DNA of 62,297 nucleotides from NCBI RefSeq assembly GCF_000425805.1, contig NZ_AUED01000024.1, positions 1-62,297 of the forward strand, read 5' to 3'. This DNA comes from Pseudomonas vranovensis DSM 16006. GTDB lineage: Bacteria; Pseudomonadota; Gammaproteobacteria; Pseudomonadales; Pseudomonadaceae. How positions within the stretch are numbered: the first letter of the stretch is position 1; each line of letters starts with the position of its first letter. The notes under the pieces were generated by a model. That model did no database searches, was not told where the DNA came from, and saw nothing but the letters and a program-made list of their open reading frames with translations. The position numbers were made by a program, and so were the translations under genes. Positions 7,187 through 16,367 of this stretch are shown one piece after another.

Positions 7187-8536
7187 TCAAGGTTGGAGTT
7201 GGAACGGATAGACCGAACCCAGTTTGAGGATCTGGGTCAGTTCATCCAGTGCCGTACGACATTCAATCAACAACTGCGGATCGGCCAGATCGGTTTCGCT
7301 CAGGCGATCGCGGTAGTGCTTGTCGACCCACTGGGTCAAGGTGTCGTACAGCGGCGCCGTCATGATAACCCCTGGATTGACCGCCGCCAGTTCCGTTTCA
7401 TTGAGTGCCACGCGCAAACGCAGGCACGCCGGGCCGCCACCGTTCTGCATGCTCTGCTTGAGGTCGAACACCTTGACCTCGGCAACCGGGCCACCCGAAG
7501 CCGTCAGGGCCGACAGATACGCCCAGACCCGCTCGTTGTTGCGGCATTCTTCCGGCACGATCAGCAACATCGAACCATCGGCACGGGTCAGCAACTGGCT
7601 GTTGAACAAGTAGGATCGCACTGCATCTTCTACCGTGACAGCCGAGCGCGGCACACAGATCGCCTTGAAGTTGCCACCCCGTTTAGCCAGTTTAGCCTGC
7701 AGTTGGCCAAGCATCGCTTCGGTCTCGAGGAAGGCATCCTCGTGATAGAACAGTACTTCGCCGTTCCCCACAGCGATCACATCGTTGTGGAACACGCCGT
7801 GATCGATCACGGCCGGATTCTGCTGGCCGAACACCACACCTTCCTCGCTCAGGCCGTGCAGGCGGGCAACCGCTTGCGAGGCTTCAAGGGTCTGGCGTGC
7901 CGGGTATTTTTGGGGCGCCGGAACCCGGCTGTCGAATGCACTACGGCCATAGACAAAGAACTCCACCCCCGCCTCGCCGTAACTACGGCAGAAACGTGTG
8001 TGGTTGGCCGCCCCCTCATCACCGAACTGCGCCACCGCCGGCAAGGCGGCATGGTGGGCGAAGTGCCTGCTGTCGGCGAACATCGCCCCCAGCACACGGC
8101 TGGTAGTCGGGTGCTCGATGCTGCGGTGATACTTGCAGTTGAGGTTGGCCGCGGTGAAATGCACGCGGCCATCAGCCGTGTCGGCACTTGGGCTGACCGT
8201 AGCAGCGTTGGCCACCCACATGCTCGACGCCGAGCAACTGGCGACCAGCAACGGCATGGCTTCTTTGGCCGCACGCTGGATCACTTCGGCATCGCTACCG
8301 GAAAAGCCCAGGCGACGCAGCGCAGCGACATCCGGACGCTCCTGCGGAGCCAGCACGCCCTGCTGAAAGCCCATTTCCATCAGCGCTTTCATTTTTGCCA
8401 GGCCCTGGCGCGCCGCTTCACGCGGGTTGGACGCCTGCTGGCTGTTGCTTTGCGAAGCAACGTTGCCGTAGGACAGCCCGCCGTAGTTATGCGTCGGTCC
8501 CACCAGACCATCAAAATTCATTTCAAACGATTTCAT
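7187..8536 (-). CDS. astB: N-succinylarginine dihydrolase
   Basis: This 449-residue enzyme hydrolyses N2-succinylarginine to succinylornithine, CO2 and two ammonia. The N-terminus MKSFEMNFDGLVGPTHNYGG is diagnostic of AstB. Further landmarks are NAATVSPSADT, the HHAALP region, FGQQNPAVIDHGVFHNDV, and the catalytic cysteine near the end in NGGGPACLRLRV. It has the pentein fold of the amidinotransferase superfamily. An in-frame TTG two codons upstream exists, but the ATG with GGAG is better. It lies between astD and the small His-tail gene in one minus-strand operon. Confidence 0.97.
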   Translation of the reverse strand: MKSFEMNFDGLVGPTHNYGGLSYGNVASQSNSQQASNPREAARQGLAKMKALMEMGFQQGVLAPQERPDVAALRRLGFSGSDAEVIQRAAKEAMPLLVASCSASSMWVANAATVSPSADTADGRVHFTAANLNCKYHRSIEHPTTSRVLGAMFADSRHFAHHAALPAVAQFGDEGAANHTRFCRSYGEAGVEFFVYGRSAFDSRVPAPQKYPARQTLEASQAVARLHGLSEEGVVFGQQNPAVIDHGVFHNDVIAVGNGEVLFYHEDAFLETEAMLGQLQAKLAKRGGNFKAICVPRSAVTVEDAVRSYLFNSQLLTRADGSMLLIVPEECRNNERVWAYLSALTASGGPVAEVKVFDLKQSMQNGGGPACLRLRVALNETELAAVNPGVIMTAPLYDTLTQWVDKHYRDRLSETDLADPQLLIECRTALDELTQILKLGSVYPFQLQP

Positions 8537-8560
8537 CGGCAAGGCTCCGTAGACCTTTTG

Positions 8561-10024
8561 TTATAGGGAGACGCCCGGCGTCAATGTGGCAGGCAGGGTC
8601 AGGCTGGCGGTCTCCAGCGAGGCTACCGGGTAGGCGCAGTAATCGGCTGCGTAGTAGGCACTGGCGCGGTGGTTGCCACTGGCCCCCACACCGCCGAATG
8701 GCGCACTGCTGGCGGCACCGGTCAGCTGTTTGTTCCAGTTGACGATGCCGGCGCGGCTGTTGAGCCAGAAATACTGGTAGCGCGCACGGGAGTCGGACAA
8801 CAGGCCGGCAGCCAGGCCGTACTGGGTGTTGTTGGCCTCGGCAATGGCTGCGTCGAAATCGCTGTAGCGGATCACCTGCAGCAGCGGGCCGAAGAACTCT
8901 TCGTCGGGGCGGCCGGCAACGGCCGTGACATCGACAATGCCCGGCGTGAGCAAGGCTGCCGACGCTTGTGGCTGGGTCATTTCCAGCAGCGATACACCAC
9001 CACCCGCCAGCAATTGCACCTGGGCATCGAGCAGCGCCTTGGCCGCCTCCAGGGAGATCACCGAGCCCATGAAAGGCGCTGGCTGCTGGTCAAAAGCACC
9101 AACACTGATGTTCTTGCAGACTTCGACCAGACGCTTGAGCAGCGCATCGCCCCAGGGGCCTTGCGGTACCAGCAGGCGACGGGCGCAGGTGCAGCGCTGG
9201 CCGGCAGAAATGAATGCAGACTGGATGATGGTGTAGACCGCCGCGTCGAGGTCTTTTACCTCGTCGACCACCAACGGGTTGTTGCCCCCCATTTCCAGGG
9301 CCAGGATCTTGTCCGGGCGCCCGGCGAACTGCTGGTGCAACAGGTTGCCGGTGCGGCTGGAGCCAGTGAAGAACAAACCGTCGATACCCGGGTTGGCGGC
9401 CAGGGCCACGCCGGTTTCACGGGCACCCTGGACCAGGTTCAACACGCCCGCCGGCAAGCCGGCTTCGATCCAGCACTTGACCGTCAGCTCGGCTACTTTG
9501 GGTGTCAGCTCGCTGGGCTTGAACACCACGGTGTTGCCGGCCAGCAGCGCCGGAACAATGTGCCCGTTAGGCAAATGCCCCGGGAAGTTGTACGGGCCGA
9601 AAACGGCGACAACACCGTGTGGCTTGTGGCGCAGCACCGCGGTGGCATCCGCCAGCGGGCCACTCTTCTCGCCCGTGCGCTCACGGTAGCTCTGCACCGA
9701 AATCGCTACTTTGTTGATCATGCTGGTGACTTCGGTCGCCGACTCCCACAAAGGCTTGCCGGTTTCCTCACCAATGCAGCGGGCAAGTTCGTCGGCCCTG
9801 GCCTTGAGGGCAGCGGCGAACGCCTCCAGCACACTGATGCGCGCCTCCAACGACTGCAGCGCCCACGCCGGGAACGCCTGACGCGAAGCCTTTACGGCGT
9901 CATCAACGTGCTCGGCGGTAGCACCGCGACCTTCCCAGACAATCTCCTGGGTAACCGGGTTCAGCGACTGCAAGGCCTCGCCCTGCCCTGCCTGCCAAGT
10001 GCCAGCGATGTAGTGAGTCGTCAT
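8561..10024 (-). CDS. astD: N-succinylglutamate 5-semialdehyde dehydrogenase
   Basis: This 487-residue NAD-dependent aldehyde dehydrogenase oxidises succinylglutamate semialdehyde to succinylglutamate. Family features are the PYNFPGHLPNGHI motif, the dinucleotide segment FFTGSSRTGNLL, the general base Glu in LALEMGGNNPLVV, and the catalytic Cys in GQRCTCARRL. The ATG overlaps the aruG stop by one base (TAATG), indicating translational coupling. Length is standard for AstD/AruD. Confidence 0.97.
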   Translation of the reverse strand: MTTHYIAGTWQAGQGEALQSLNPVTQEIVWEGRGATAEHVDDAVKASRQAFPAWALQSLEARISVLEAFAAALKARADELARCIGEETGKPLWESATEVTSMINKVAISVQSYRERTGEKSGPLADATAVLRHKPHGVVAVFGPYNFPGHLPNGHIVPALLAGNTVVFKPSELTPKVAELTVKCWIEAGLPAGVLNLVQGARETGVALAANPGIDGLFFTGSSRTGNLLHQQFAGRPDKILALEMGGNNPLVVDEVKDLDAAVYTIIQSAFISAGQRCTCARRLLVPQGPWGDALLKRLVEVCKNISVGAFDQQPAPFMGSVISLEAAKALLDAQVQLLAGGGVSLLEMTQPQASAALLTPGIVDVTAVAGRPDEEFFGPLLQVIRYSDFDAAIAEANNTQYGLAAGLLSDSRARYQYFWLNSRAGIVNWNKQLTGAASSAPFGGVGASGNHRASAYYAADYCAYPVASLETASLTLPATLTPGVSL

Positions 10025-11049
10025 TATTTGGCCTCCCGGGCAGCAGACAGCGGCACGGCACGCACCTGGTCGCCGGCGCTCAGGCGCAGGCGTTTGGCGG
10101 TCAGCGGATCGACCACCAGGGTACCGGCCGCCAGACGCGCAGGTGCCGCGGTGATACGGCAGTCCTCACGCTTGCGGTTGTGAATGATGAAAGGCGTTGC
10201 GTCGTCGCCCGGCGTACCCACCGCCAGTACCAGCGCCTGGCTGTCGTGTACCGCGCGGATCTTGCTGGTCTCGCATTCCACGGCAGGGCCCGCATCAAAG
10301 ATATCGACGTATCCCTGGTAGCTGAATCCTTCGCTCTTGAGCATCGCCAGTGCAGGTTCGGTGTCGATATGCACGCGGCCGATCACGTTACGTGCTGCCT
10401 CGGAGAGGAAGCATGTGTACAGCGGGAACTTGGGCATCAACTCAGCGATGAACGCCTTGTTGCCGACGCCGGTGAGGTAATCGGCCTGGCTGAATTCCAT
10501 CTTGAAGAAATGCCGGCCCAGGCTTTCCCAGAACGGCGAACGGCCCTGCTCATCCGACATGCCGCGCATCTCGGCGATGATCTTGTTGCCGAACAGCTCC
10601 GGGAACTCGGCAATGAACAGCATCCGCGCCTTGGCCAACAGACGGCCGTTGAGGCCACTGCGGTGATCGGCACGCAGGAACAGCGAGCACAGTTCGGAAT
10701 TACCGGTAAGGTCATTGGCCAGGAACAGGGTAGGAATTTCGCGGTAGATGTTCAGCTCTTGCGAAGCGCTGACGGTCAGGCCTACCCGGTAGTTGTACCA
10801 GGGCTCACGCAGGCCGACGGCACCGGCGATGGCGGAAATACCGACCACCACACCTTCGTCGTTTTCCAGTACGAACAGGTAGTCGGCATCGCCACGTTCG
10901 GCTTCGCCACGGAAGGTCTTCTCGGCCCAGCCGACCCGGTGTGCCAGGCGCTCTTCATTGGCCGGCAAGGTGGTCAGGCCGGTGCCGGTGCTGCGCGCCA
11001 GCTCGATCAGCGCAGGTAAATCACTGCTGCGTACGGGACGAACGATCAT
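10024..11049 (-). CDS. aruG: Arginine N-succinyltransferase, beta subunit
   Basis: This 341-residue subunit belongs to the AstA family (GNAT-like fold). With AruF it transfers succinyl from succinyl-CoA to the alpha-amino group of arginine (and ornithine). AstA landmarks are MIVRPVRSSDLPAL, the YLFVLENDEGVVVGISAI strand, LNIYREIPTLFLANDLTGNSELCSLFL, and MRGMSDEQGRSPFWESLGRHFF. Many Pseudomonas carry two paralogous subunits rather than the single AstA of enterics. It follows aruF by 75 bases and is coupled to astD by a TAATG overlap. Confidence 0.96.
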   Translation of the reverse strand: MIVRPVRSSDLPALIELARSTGTGLTTLPANEERLAHRVGWAEKTFRGEAERGDADYLFVLENDEGVVVGISAIAGAVGLREPWYNYRVGLTVSASQELNIYREIPTLFLANDLTGNSELCSLFLRADHRSGLNGRLLAKARMLFIAEFPELFGNKIIAEMRGMSDEQGRSPFWESLGRHFFKMEFSQADYLTGVGNKAFIAELMPKFPLYTCFLSEAARNVIGRVHIDTEPALAMLKSEGFSYQGYVDIFDAGPAVECETSKIRAVHDSQALVLAVGTPGDDATPFIIHNRKREDCRITAAPARLAAGTLVVDPLTAKRLRLSAGDQVRAVPLSAAREAK

Positions 11050-11124
11050 GCTATCTCCTCGGGCGGCGGCCTGTGGCCTGCCGCGAAACTCGACCTGGGG
11101 TGCGCGGTTATCGAACCGCAGGTA

Positions 11125-12144
11125 TCAAACCGCGACCAGGCGCACACTGGCGCCTTCGCCAACGCCAAGGGCCTCGGCGGCTTCACGACTCAAGGTGACC
11201 GGCTTGCCAGGTACCCAGTCCAGCTCCAGCAGCACGGCGCGGTAGTCCTGCAGCTGGCCATTGCAGACCAGGTACGGGCGCCCACCCTTGACCATGGTGC
11301 TGTCCAGCTTGACCGGAACCACTCGGCTCTGGGCGATCGAGCGAATGCTCGACACCCGTGCATGCAGGGTCGGACCCCCGTCGAAAATGTCGATGTAGTG
11401 ATCGGTCTCGAAGCCTTCGCGCATCAGGATGTCGAAGGTGATCTGCGCACGTGGATGCACCTGGCCCATGGCTTCTTGCGCGGCATCCGGCAGCAGCGGC
11501 ACGTAGATCGGATAATGCGGCATCAGCTCGGCGAGAAAGGTCCGGCTCTTGAGGCCACACAGGCGTTCGGCCTCGGCATAGTTGAGGTCGAAAAAGTTGC
11601 GGCCGATGGCGTCCCAGAATGGCGAGTCACCGTTCTCGTCGCTGTAGCCGACGATTTCGGTCACTACCGAGTCGGCGAAGCGCTCAGGGTGCGCAGCCAT
11701 GAACAGCAGGCGACCGCGAGAGTTGAGCTCCGACCAGCCAGTACCCACCAGCTCCGGCAGTACGTAGAAACTGGTCAGCAGGCTGTTGCCGGTCAGGTCG
11801 TGGCACTGCGAAAGCACATGGATCTTGTTGTGGATCTTCAGCTCGCGCGAGGCGTGGACGAACGTCTCGTTACGAAAGCTGTAGAACGGCTCGGAGTAGC
11901 CGGCCGACGCGACAATGGCCGAGCAGCCGACCAGCTTGCCGTTACTGCTGTCTTCGAGCACGAAGAAGTAGCTTTCTTCGCCGTTGAAGCTGACTTCGGC
12001 GGCAAAGGACGTCTCGGAGGCGGCAATCTTGTCGCCCAGGCGCCCGGTATCATCCGGCAAGGACGTGACACCAATGGGGCTGTCCGCTGCCAGACGCTGT
12101 ACTTCGCCCAGATCAGCCATTTGCGCGGGGCGCATCACCAGCAT
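11125..12144 (-). CDS. aruF: Arginine/ornithine N-succinyltransferase, alpha subunit
   Basis: This 339-residue paralogue of AruG carries the same AstA landmarks: MLVMRPAQMADLGEVQRLAAD, YFFVLEDSSNGKLVGCSAIV, LKIHNKIHVLSQCHDLTGNS and VGYSDENGDSPFWDAIGRNFF. It forms the heteromeric succinyltransferase with AruG, the committed step of aerobic arginine catabolism. The ATG at 12144 has a clean AAGGAG site; the 25 codons upstream in frame were rejected. It is 132 bases downstream of aruC on the same strand. Confidence 0.96.
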   Translation of the reverse strand: MLVMRPAQMADLGEVQRLAADSPIGVTSLPDDTGRLGDKIAASETSFAAEVSFNGEESYFFVLEDSSNGKLVGCSAIVASAGYSEPFYSFRNETFVHASRELKIHNKIHVLSQCHDLTGNSLLTSFYVLPELVGTGWSELNSRGRLLFMAAHPERFADSVVTEIVGYSDENGDSPFWDAIGRNFFDLNYAEAERLCGLKSRTFLAELMPHYPIYVPLLPDAAQEAMGQVHPRAQITFDILMREGFETDHYIDIFDGGPTLHARVSSIRSIAQSRVVPVKLDSTMVKGGRPYLVCNGQLQDYRAVLLELDWVPGKPVTLSREAAEALGVGEGASVRLVAV

Positions 12145-12276
12145 GGTGTCACTCCTTTCGGGAAAACAGGCCAGCGTCTGCCGGCACAGAAAAAAACAGC
12201 AGGCGCCCACAGGGCGCACGCTCTGGAATTCGGATTCACCGGCCCCACTGGGCCGGTGAACGGACCACAGGCTAAA

Positions 12277-13497
12277 TCAGGCCTGGGTCAATTTGGCTGC
12301 GGCACGCTCGAAACGGTCCAGGCCTTCATCGATGTCGGCATCCTCGACCACTAGGCTCGGGGCGAAACGCACCACATCGGGACCGGCCTGGAGCACCATC
12401 AGGCCTTCTTTCTCGGCCGCATTGAAGACGTCCTTGGCCTTGCCTTTCCAGGCCTCGGACAATACGCAACCGATCAGCAGACCCACACCACGCACTTGGG
12501 TGAACAAGCCGTACTGCTGGCCGATCTGCTCCAGACGCGCCTTGAAGCGCGCGTGCTTGGCCTTGACGCCTGCCAGCACTTCAGGGGTATTGACCACATC
12601 CAGCACGGCATTGGCCACGGCGCACGCCAGTGGGTTGCCACCGTAGGTGGTGCCGTGGGTGCCAACAGCCAGGTGCTTGGCCAGGTCTTCGGTGGTCAGC
12701 ATGGCACCGATCGGGAAGCCGCCACCCAGGCTCTTGGCGCTGGAGAGGATGTCCGGGGTGACGCCGTAGTGCATGTAGGCAAACAGCTCGCCGGTACGGC
12801 CAACGCCGGTCTGCACTTCGTCGAAGATCAGCAGGGCGTTGTGTTTGTCGCAGAGCTCGCGAGCGCCTTTGAGGTAGACCAGGTCGGCCGGTACCACACC
12901 GCTCTCGCCCTGGATCGGCTCGATCACCACCGCGCAGGTCTTGTCGGAAATCTGTGCCTTGAGCGCCTCAAGATCGTTGTACGGCACATGGCTGATACCG
13001 GTGATCTTCGGGCCGAAACCGTCAGAGTACTTGGGCTGGCCGCCCACACTGACGGTGAACAGGGTGCGACCGTGGAAGCTGTTGACGGTAGCGATAATCT
13101 CGTGTTTTTCAGGGCCGAAACGATCGTGGGCGACACGACGGGCCAGCTTGAAGGCGGCCTCGTTGGCTTCAGCGCCGGAGTTGCAGAAGAACGCCCGCTC
13201 GGCGAAGGTCGCGTCGACCAGCTTGTGGGCCAGGCGCAGGGCCGGCTCGTTGGTGAAGACGTTGGACACGTGCCACAGTTTGTTGGCCTGCTCGGTCAGG
13301 GCGCCCACCAGCGCCGGATGAGCATGCCCCAGAACGTTCACGGCAATCCCGCCCGCGAAGTCGATCAGCTCGCGGCCCGACTGATCCCAGACTCGGGAGC
13401 CCGCGCCACGAACGGGGATAAAGGCCGCCGGTGCGTAATTGGGGACCATTACCTGGTCGAAATCGGCGCGTTGCACTGGAGCTTGCGGAGCGGACAT
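12277..13497 (-). CDS. aruC: Acetylornithine/succinylornithine aminotransferase
   Basis: This 406-residue class III PLP aminotransferase converts succinylornithine to succinylglutamate semialdehyde, and can also serve arginine biosynthesis as ArgD. Visible motifs: AFFCNSGAEANEAAFKLAR (phosphate site), NSFHGRT, IEPIQGESG, LLIFDEVQTG with Asp226, and PLP-lysine K255 in SSAKSLGGG. It is the first gene of the ast operon; two ArgR-type half-sites lie 74-145 bases upstream of the start. The symbol astC or argD is used for the same gene in other genomes. Confidence 0.96.
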   Translation of the reverse strand: MSAPQAPVQRADFDQVMVPNYAPAAFIPVRGAGSRVWDQSGRELIDFAGGIAVNVLGHAHPALVGALTEQANKLWHVSNVFTNEPALRLAHKLVDATFAERAFFCNSGAEANEAAFKLARRVAHDRFGPEKHEIIATVNSFHGRTLFTVSVGGQPKYSDGFGPKITGISHVPYNDLEALKAQISDKTCAVVIEPIQGESGVVPADLVYLKGARELCDKHNALLIFDEVQTGVGRTGELFAYMHYGVTPDILSSAKSLGGGFPIGAMLTTEDLAKHLAVGTHGTTYGGNPLACAVANAVLDVVNTPEVLAGVKAKHARFKARLEQIGQQYGLFTQVRGVGLLIGCVLSEAWKGKAKDVFNAAEKEGLMVLQAGPDVVRFAPSLVVEDADIDEGLDRFERAAAKLTQA

Positions 13498-13570
13498 CGG
13501 AGTCTCCTGAAAAGGAACGCCTGCCTGGAACTGGCGAGCGATGGGGGGATTGTAAGGACAGATCGGCGCC

Positions 13571-13591
13571 CGACATTGCCGCCAAGCGACA
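13571..13591 (-). promoter_or_regulatory. Putative ArgR half-site, proximal to aruC
   Basis: On the minus strand this reads TGTCGC-TTGGCGGC-AA-TGTCG, an exact fit to the TGTCGC-N8-AA-N5 pattern known for Pseudomonas ArgR. It lies 74 bases upstream of the aruC start. Confidence 0.65.
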
Positions 13592-13621
13592 ACTTCTTAT
13601 AGCGCCAAACCCTGTTTTACC

Positions 13622-13642
13622 AAGGCTTTCGGCAATGCGACA
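13622..13642 (-). promoter_or_regulatory. Putative ArgR half-site, distal to aruC
   Basis: On the minus strand this reads TGTCGC-ATTGCCGA-AA-GCCTT, a second exact fit to the ArgR pattern. It is offset 51 bases (about five helical turns) from the proximal copy and in the same orientation. Confidence 0.65.
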
Positions 13643-13688
13643 AATAGGGTCGCAAAGGCGCAGTTTAAACGGTGCGAAGGTGGGGTGG

Positions 13689-13757
13689 TAGGAGCGGGCT
13701 TGCCGAGCGATGGCAATCTAGACGCTACATCGAATCGCGACGCAAGCCCGCTCCCAC
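13689..13757. repeat. REP pair between argR and the aruC promoter
   Basis: Inverted REP cores (GGAGCGGGCTTGCCGAGCGATGG and the mirrored ATCGCGACGCAAGCCCGCTCC) lie just past the argR stop. The copies are less perfect than those at 5,791 or 25,398. They probably end the aot-argR transcript before the ast promoter. Confidence 0.85.
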
Positions 13758-13761
13758 GGTG

Positions 13762-14742
13762 TCAGCCGCGCTCGGCGGGTGCCGACGACAACTCGAACGG
13801 ACTGCTGCTTCGTCGCTGATTACGATCTTCCCGCGGCGTTGCGCCGAAGAAGTTGCGGTAGGCACTGGAGAAATGCGGCCCCGAGGAGAAGCCACACGAC
13901 AAACCGATCTGGATGATCGACTTGCTGGTTTGCATCAGCATCTGGCGCGCCTTGTTCAAGCGCAACTCCAGGTAATACTGGCTCGGTACACGATTGAGGT
14001 ATTGCTTGAAGATCCGCTCCAGCTGACGCCGCGAGACACATACGTGCTGAGCGATCTCGTCGGTGGTCAGCGGCTCCTCGATGTTGGCTTCCATCAGCAA
14101 CACCGCCTGGGTCAGCTTCGGATGGCTCGAGCCCAGACGATTCTGCAGTGGAATACGCTGACGCTCCCCGCCCTCACGAATCCGCTCGACCACCAGCTCC
14201 TCGGACACCGCACCGGCAAGCTCGGCACCATGATCACGGGCCAGCACCGCCAGCAGCAGGTCGATCACCGACATACCGCCGCAGGCGGTCAGGCGATCAC
14301 GATCCCAGTCGAACAGGTGACTGGTAGCGATGACCTTGGGGAATCGCTCGGCAAAATCATCCTGCCAGCGCCAGTGGACCGCCGCCCGGTAACCATCGAG
14401 CAAACCCAACTGCGCCAGTGGGTATACCCCGGCCGACAGGCCGCCGATCACACATCCGGCGCGCGCCAGCTGCTTGAGCGCGCTGCCCAGCCCCGATGCC
14501 ACCGCATGGGGCGGCTCATCGGCCAGCAAGAACAGTTTCTGGCAGCCCTCCAGGCGCCCCGCCCACGGCTCGCCCGGCAAACGCCAGGCGCCTTCGGCTG
14601 CGGGCTCGGCCTGCAGGAACAACAGTTCGTAGACCACTTCCGGATGCACTTTCTGGGCAACCCGCAAAACCTCTTCGGCCAGCGCCAGGGTCAGGGCTTT
14701 GGTGCTGGGCCAGATGAGAAAACCGATTCGCTGGGTGGTCAT
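13762..14742 (-). CDS. argR: Arginine-responsive AraC-family regulator ArgR
   Basis: This 326-residue activator/repressor has an N-terminal DJ-1/GATase1-like domain (about 5-190; GGLSAGVYPLAQLGLL and TACGGMSVIDLLLA are typical). The C-terminal AraC double HTH (about 215-310) includes TTDEIAQHVCVSRRQLERIFKQYL-type and LRLNKARQMLMQTSKSI segments and the GFSSGPHFSSAYRNFFGATP signature. It matches the Pseudomonas ArgR family, which activates aru/ast and aot with arginine and represses biosynthesis; it is unrelated to the E. coli ArgR hexamer. It is last in the aot cluster, 97 bases after aotP. The exact half-sites upstream of aruC and aotJ fit its role. Confidence 0.93.
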   Translation of the reverse strand: MTTQRIGFLIWPSTKALTLALAEEVLRVAQKVHPEVVYELLFLQAEPAAEGAWRLPGEPWAGRLEGCQKLFLLADEPPHAVASGLGSALKQLARAGCVIGGLSAGVYPLAQLGLLDGYRAAVHWRWQDDFAERFPKVIATSHLFDWDRDRLTACGGMSVIDLLLAVLARDHGAELAGAVSEELVVERIREGGERQRIPLQNRLGSSHPKLTQAVLLMEANIEEPLTTDEIAQHVCVSRRQLERIFKQYLNRVPSQYYLELRLNKARQMLMQTSKSIIQIGLSCGFSSGPHFSSAYRNFFGATPREDRNQRRSSSPFELSSAPAERG

Positions 14743-14839
14743 TGGGTGCGGTCCGAAACCTGAGAAAGGTCAAGAGGATGGAGCCGGTCAGGCTGCGCAA
14801 GGCACGCAGCATGACCCATTTTGGTGCGACGCGGCAATC

Positions 14840-15604
14840 TTACTTCAAGCTGCCCGACAAGAACTGCTGCAAACGCTCGGACTGCGGATTGACCAACACC
14901 TCACGCGGGTTGCCCGCCTCCTCCACCAACCCCTTGTGCAGGAACACCAGCTGGTTGGACACCTCGCGGGCAAAGCCCATTTCGTGCGTCACCACCACCA
15001 TGGTCCGGCCTTCCTGGGCCAGCGACTGCATGACCTTGAGCACATCGCCCACCAGCTCCGGGTCGAGCGCCGAGGTCGGCTCGTCGAACAGCATCACTTC
15101 CGGCTCCATCGCCAGCGCCCGGGCAATGGCCACACGCTGCTGCTCACCACCGGACATATGCCCAGGATAGGCGTCTTTACGATGGGAAACCCCGACCTTG
15201 GCCAGATAGTGCTCGGCTTTTTCCAGGGCCTCCTTTTTCGACATGCCCAACACATGTACCGGCGCTTCGATGATGTTTTCCAGCGCAGTCATGTGCGACC
15301 ACAGGTTGAAATGCTGGAACACCATCGACAGGCGCGAACGCATGCGCTGCAGCTGCTTGGGATCGGCGGCCTTGAGGGCGCCGTCCTTGTTGGCCACAAG
15401 CTTGAGCTCTTCGTTGTTGAGCAGGATCTTGCCCGCATGCGGCTGCTCGAGCAGGTTGATGCAGCGCAGGAAGGTACTCTTGCCCGAACCACTGGAGCCG
15501 ATGATGCTGATCACGTCGCCCGCCTTGGCGGCCAGGGACACGCCCTTGAGCACTTCGTGACTGCCGTAGCGTTTATGCAGGTCTTGGACTTCGAGTTTGT
15601 ACAT
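14840..15604 (-). CDS. aotP: Arginine/ornithine ABC transporter, ATP-binding protein
   Basis: This 254-residue ATPase energises basic amino acid import. Walker A GSSGSGKST, Q-loop FQHFNLWSHMT, signature MSGGEQQRVAIARAL, Walker B EVMLFDEPTSALDPE and the H-loop VVTHEMGFA are all present. The ATG MYKLEVQDLHKRYG is chosen over a GTG five codons upstream because it matches the HisP/AotP N-terminus. Only 64 bases separate it from aotM, so the aotO gene found between these genes in P. aeruginosa is absent here. Confidence 0.96.
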   Translation of the reverse strand: MYKLEVQDLHKRYGSHEVLKGVSLAAKAGDVISIIGSSGSGKSTFLRCINLLEQPHAGKILLNNEELKLVANKDGALKAADPKQLQRMRSRLSMVFQHFNLWSHMTALENIIEAPVHVLGMSKKEALEKAEHYLAKVGVSHRKDAYPGHMSGGEQQRVAIARALAMEPEVMLFDEPTSALDPELVGDVLKVMQSLAQEGRTMVVVTHEMGFAREVSNQLVFLHKGLVEEAGNPREVLVNPQSERLQQFLSGSLK

Positions 15605-15668
15605 GCTGTCGGTTCTCACAAAGCAGTCAGTTTGAGCTAACGCTCAGGCGAATTAGTTACCGCAGGCC

Positions 15669-16367
15669 TCAGGCCTTGCGCGGCGCCATGTAGCCGAGCC
15701 AACGGCGTTCGGCCAACTTGAACAGGCGCACCAGAATGAACGTCAGGCACAGGTAGAACACGCCGGCAGTGATATAGGCCTCGAACGGCAAGTAATACTG
15801 GGCGTTGACCGTACGCGCGGCACCAGTGATGTCGATGAGGGTCACGATCGAGGCAAGGCTGGTGGTCTGCAGCATCATGATCACTTCGTTACTGTACTGC
15901 GGCAGGGCCCGGCGCAGGGCCGATGGCAGCAGAATGCGGCGGTACATCTTGACCCGCGACATACCCATGGCCTTGGCCGCCTCGATTTCACCATGGGGCG
16001 TGGCCTTGAGGCTGCCGGCAATGATTTCAGCAGTGTAGGCACTGGTGTTGATGGCGAAGGCCAGGCACGCACAGAAGGTCGCACTCGACAGCCACGGCCA
16101 GAGGATACTCTCGCGCACCGCCTCGAACTGGGCCAGGCCGTAGTAGATCAAGAACAACTGCACCAGCATCGGCGTGCCGCGGATCACATAGGTGTAGAGC
16201 CAGGCGGTCAGGTTGACCAGCGGCTGCTTGGACACCCGCATCAGGCCAAGCGGAATGGCCGTGAGCAAACCGAAGAACAGCGACAGCGCCAGCAGCTTGA
16301 GCGTGGTCAGCAAACCACCCAGGTACAGCGGCAGCGCTTCCCAGATCACGTTGTAGTCGAAAATCAT
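15669..16367 (-). CDS. aotM: Arginine/ornithine ABC transporter permease AotM
   Basis: This 232-residue HisM-type inner-membrane permease has about five membrane segments. The first spans the LLTTLKLLALSLFFGLLTAIPLGL region. The cytoplasmic EAA loop (EIEAAKAMGMSRVKMYRRILLP) contacts AotP. The ATG overlaps the aotQ stop by four bases (ATGA), so the two permeases are translationally coupled and probably form a heterodimer. Confidence 0.95.
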   Translation of the reverse strand: MIFDYNVIWEALPLYLGGLLTTLKLLALSLFFGLLTAIPLGLMRVSKQPLVNLTAWLYTYVIRGTPMLVQLFLIYYGLAQFEAVRESILWPWLSSATFCACLAFAINTSAYTAEIIAGSLKATPHGEIEAAKAMGMSRVKMYRRILLPSALRRALPQYSNEVIMMLQTTSLASIVTLIDITGAARTVNAQYYLPFEAYITAGVFYLCLTFILVRLFKLAERRWLGYMAPRKA

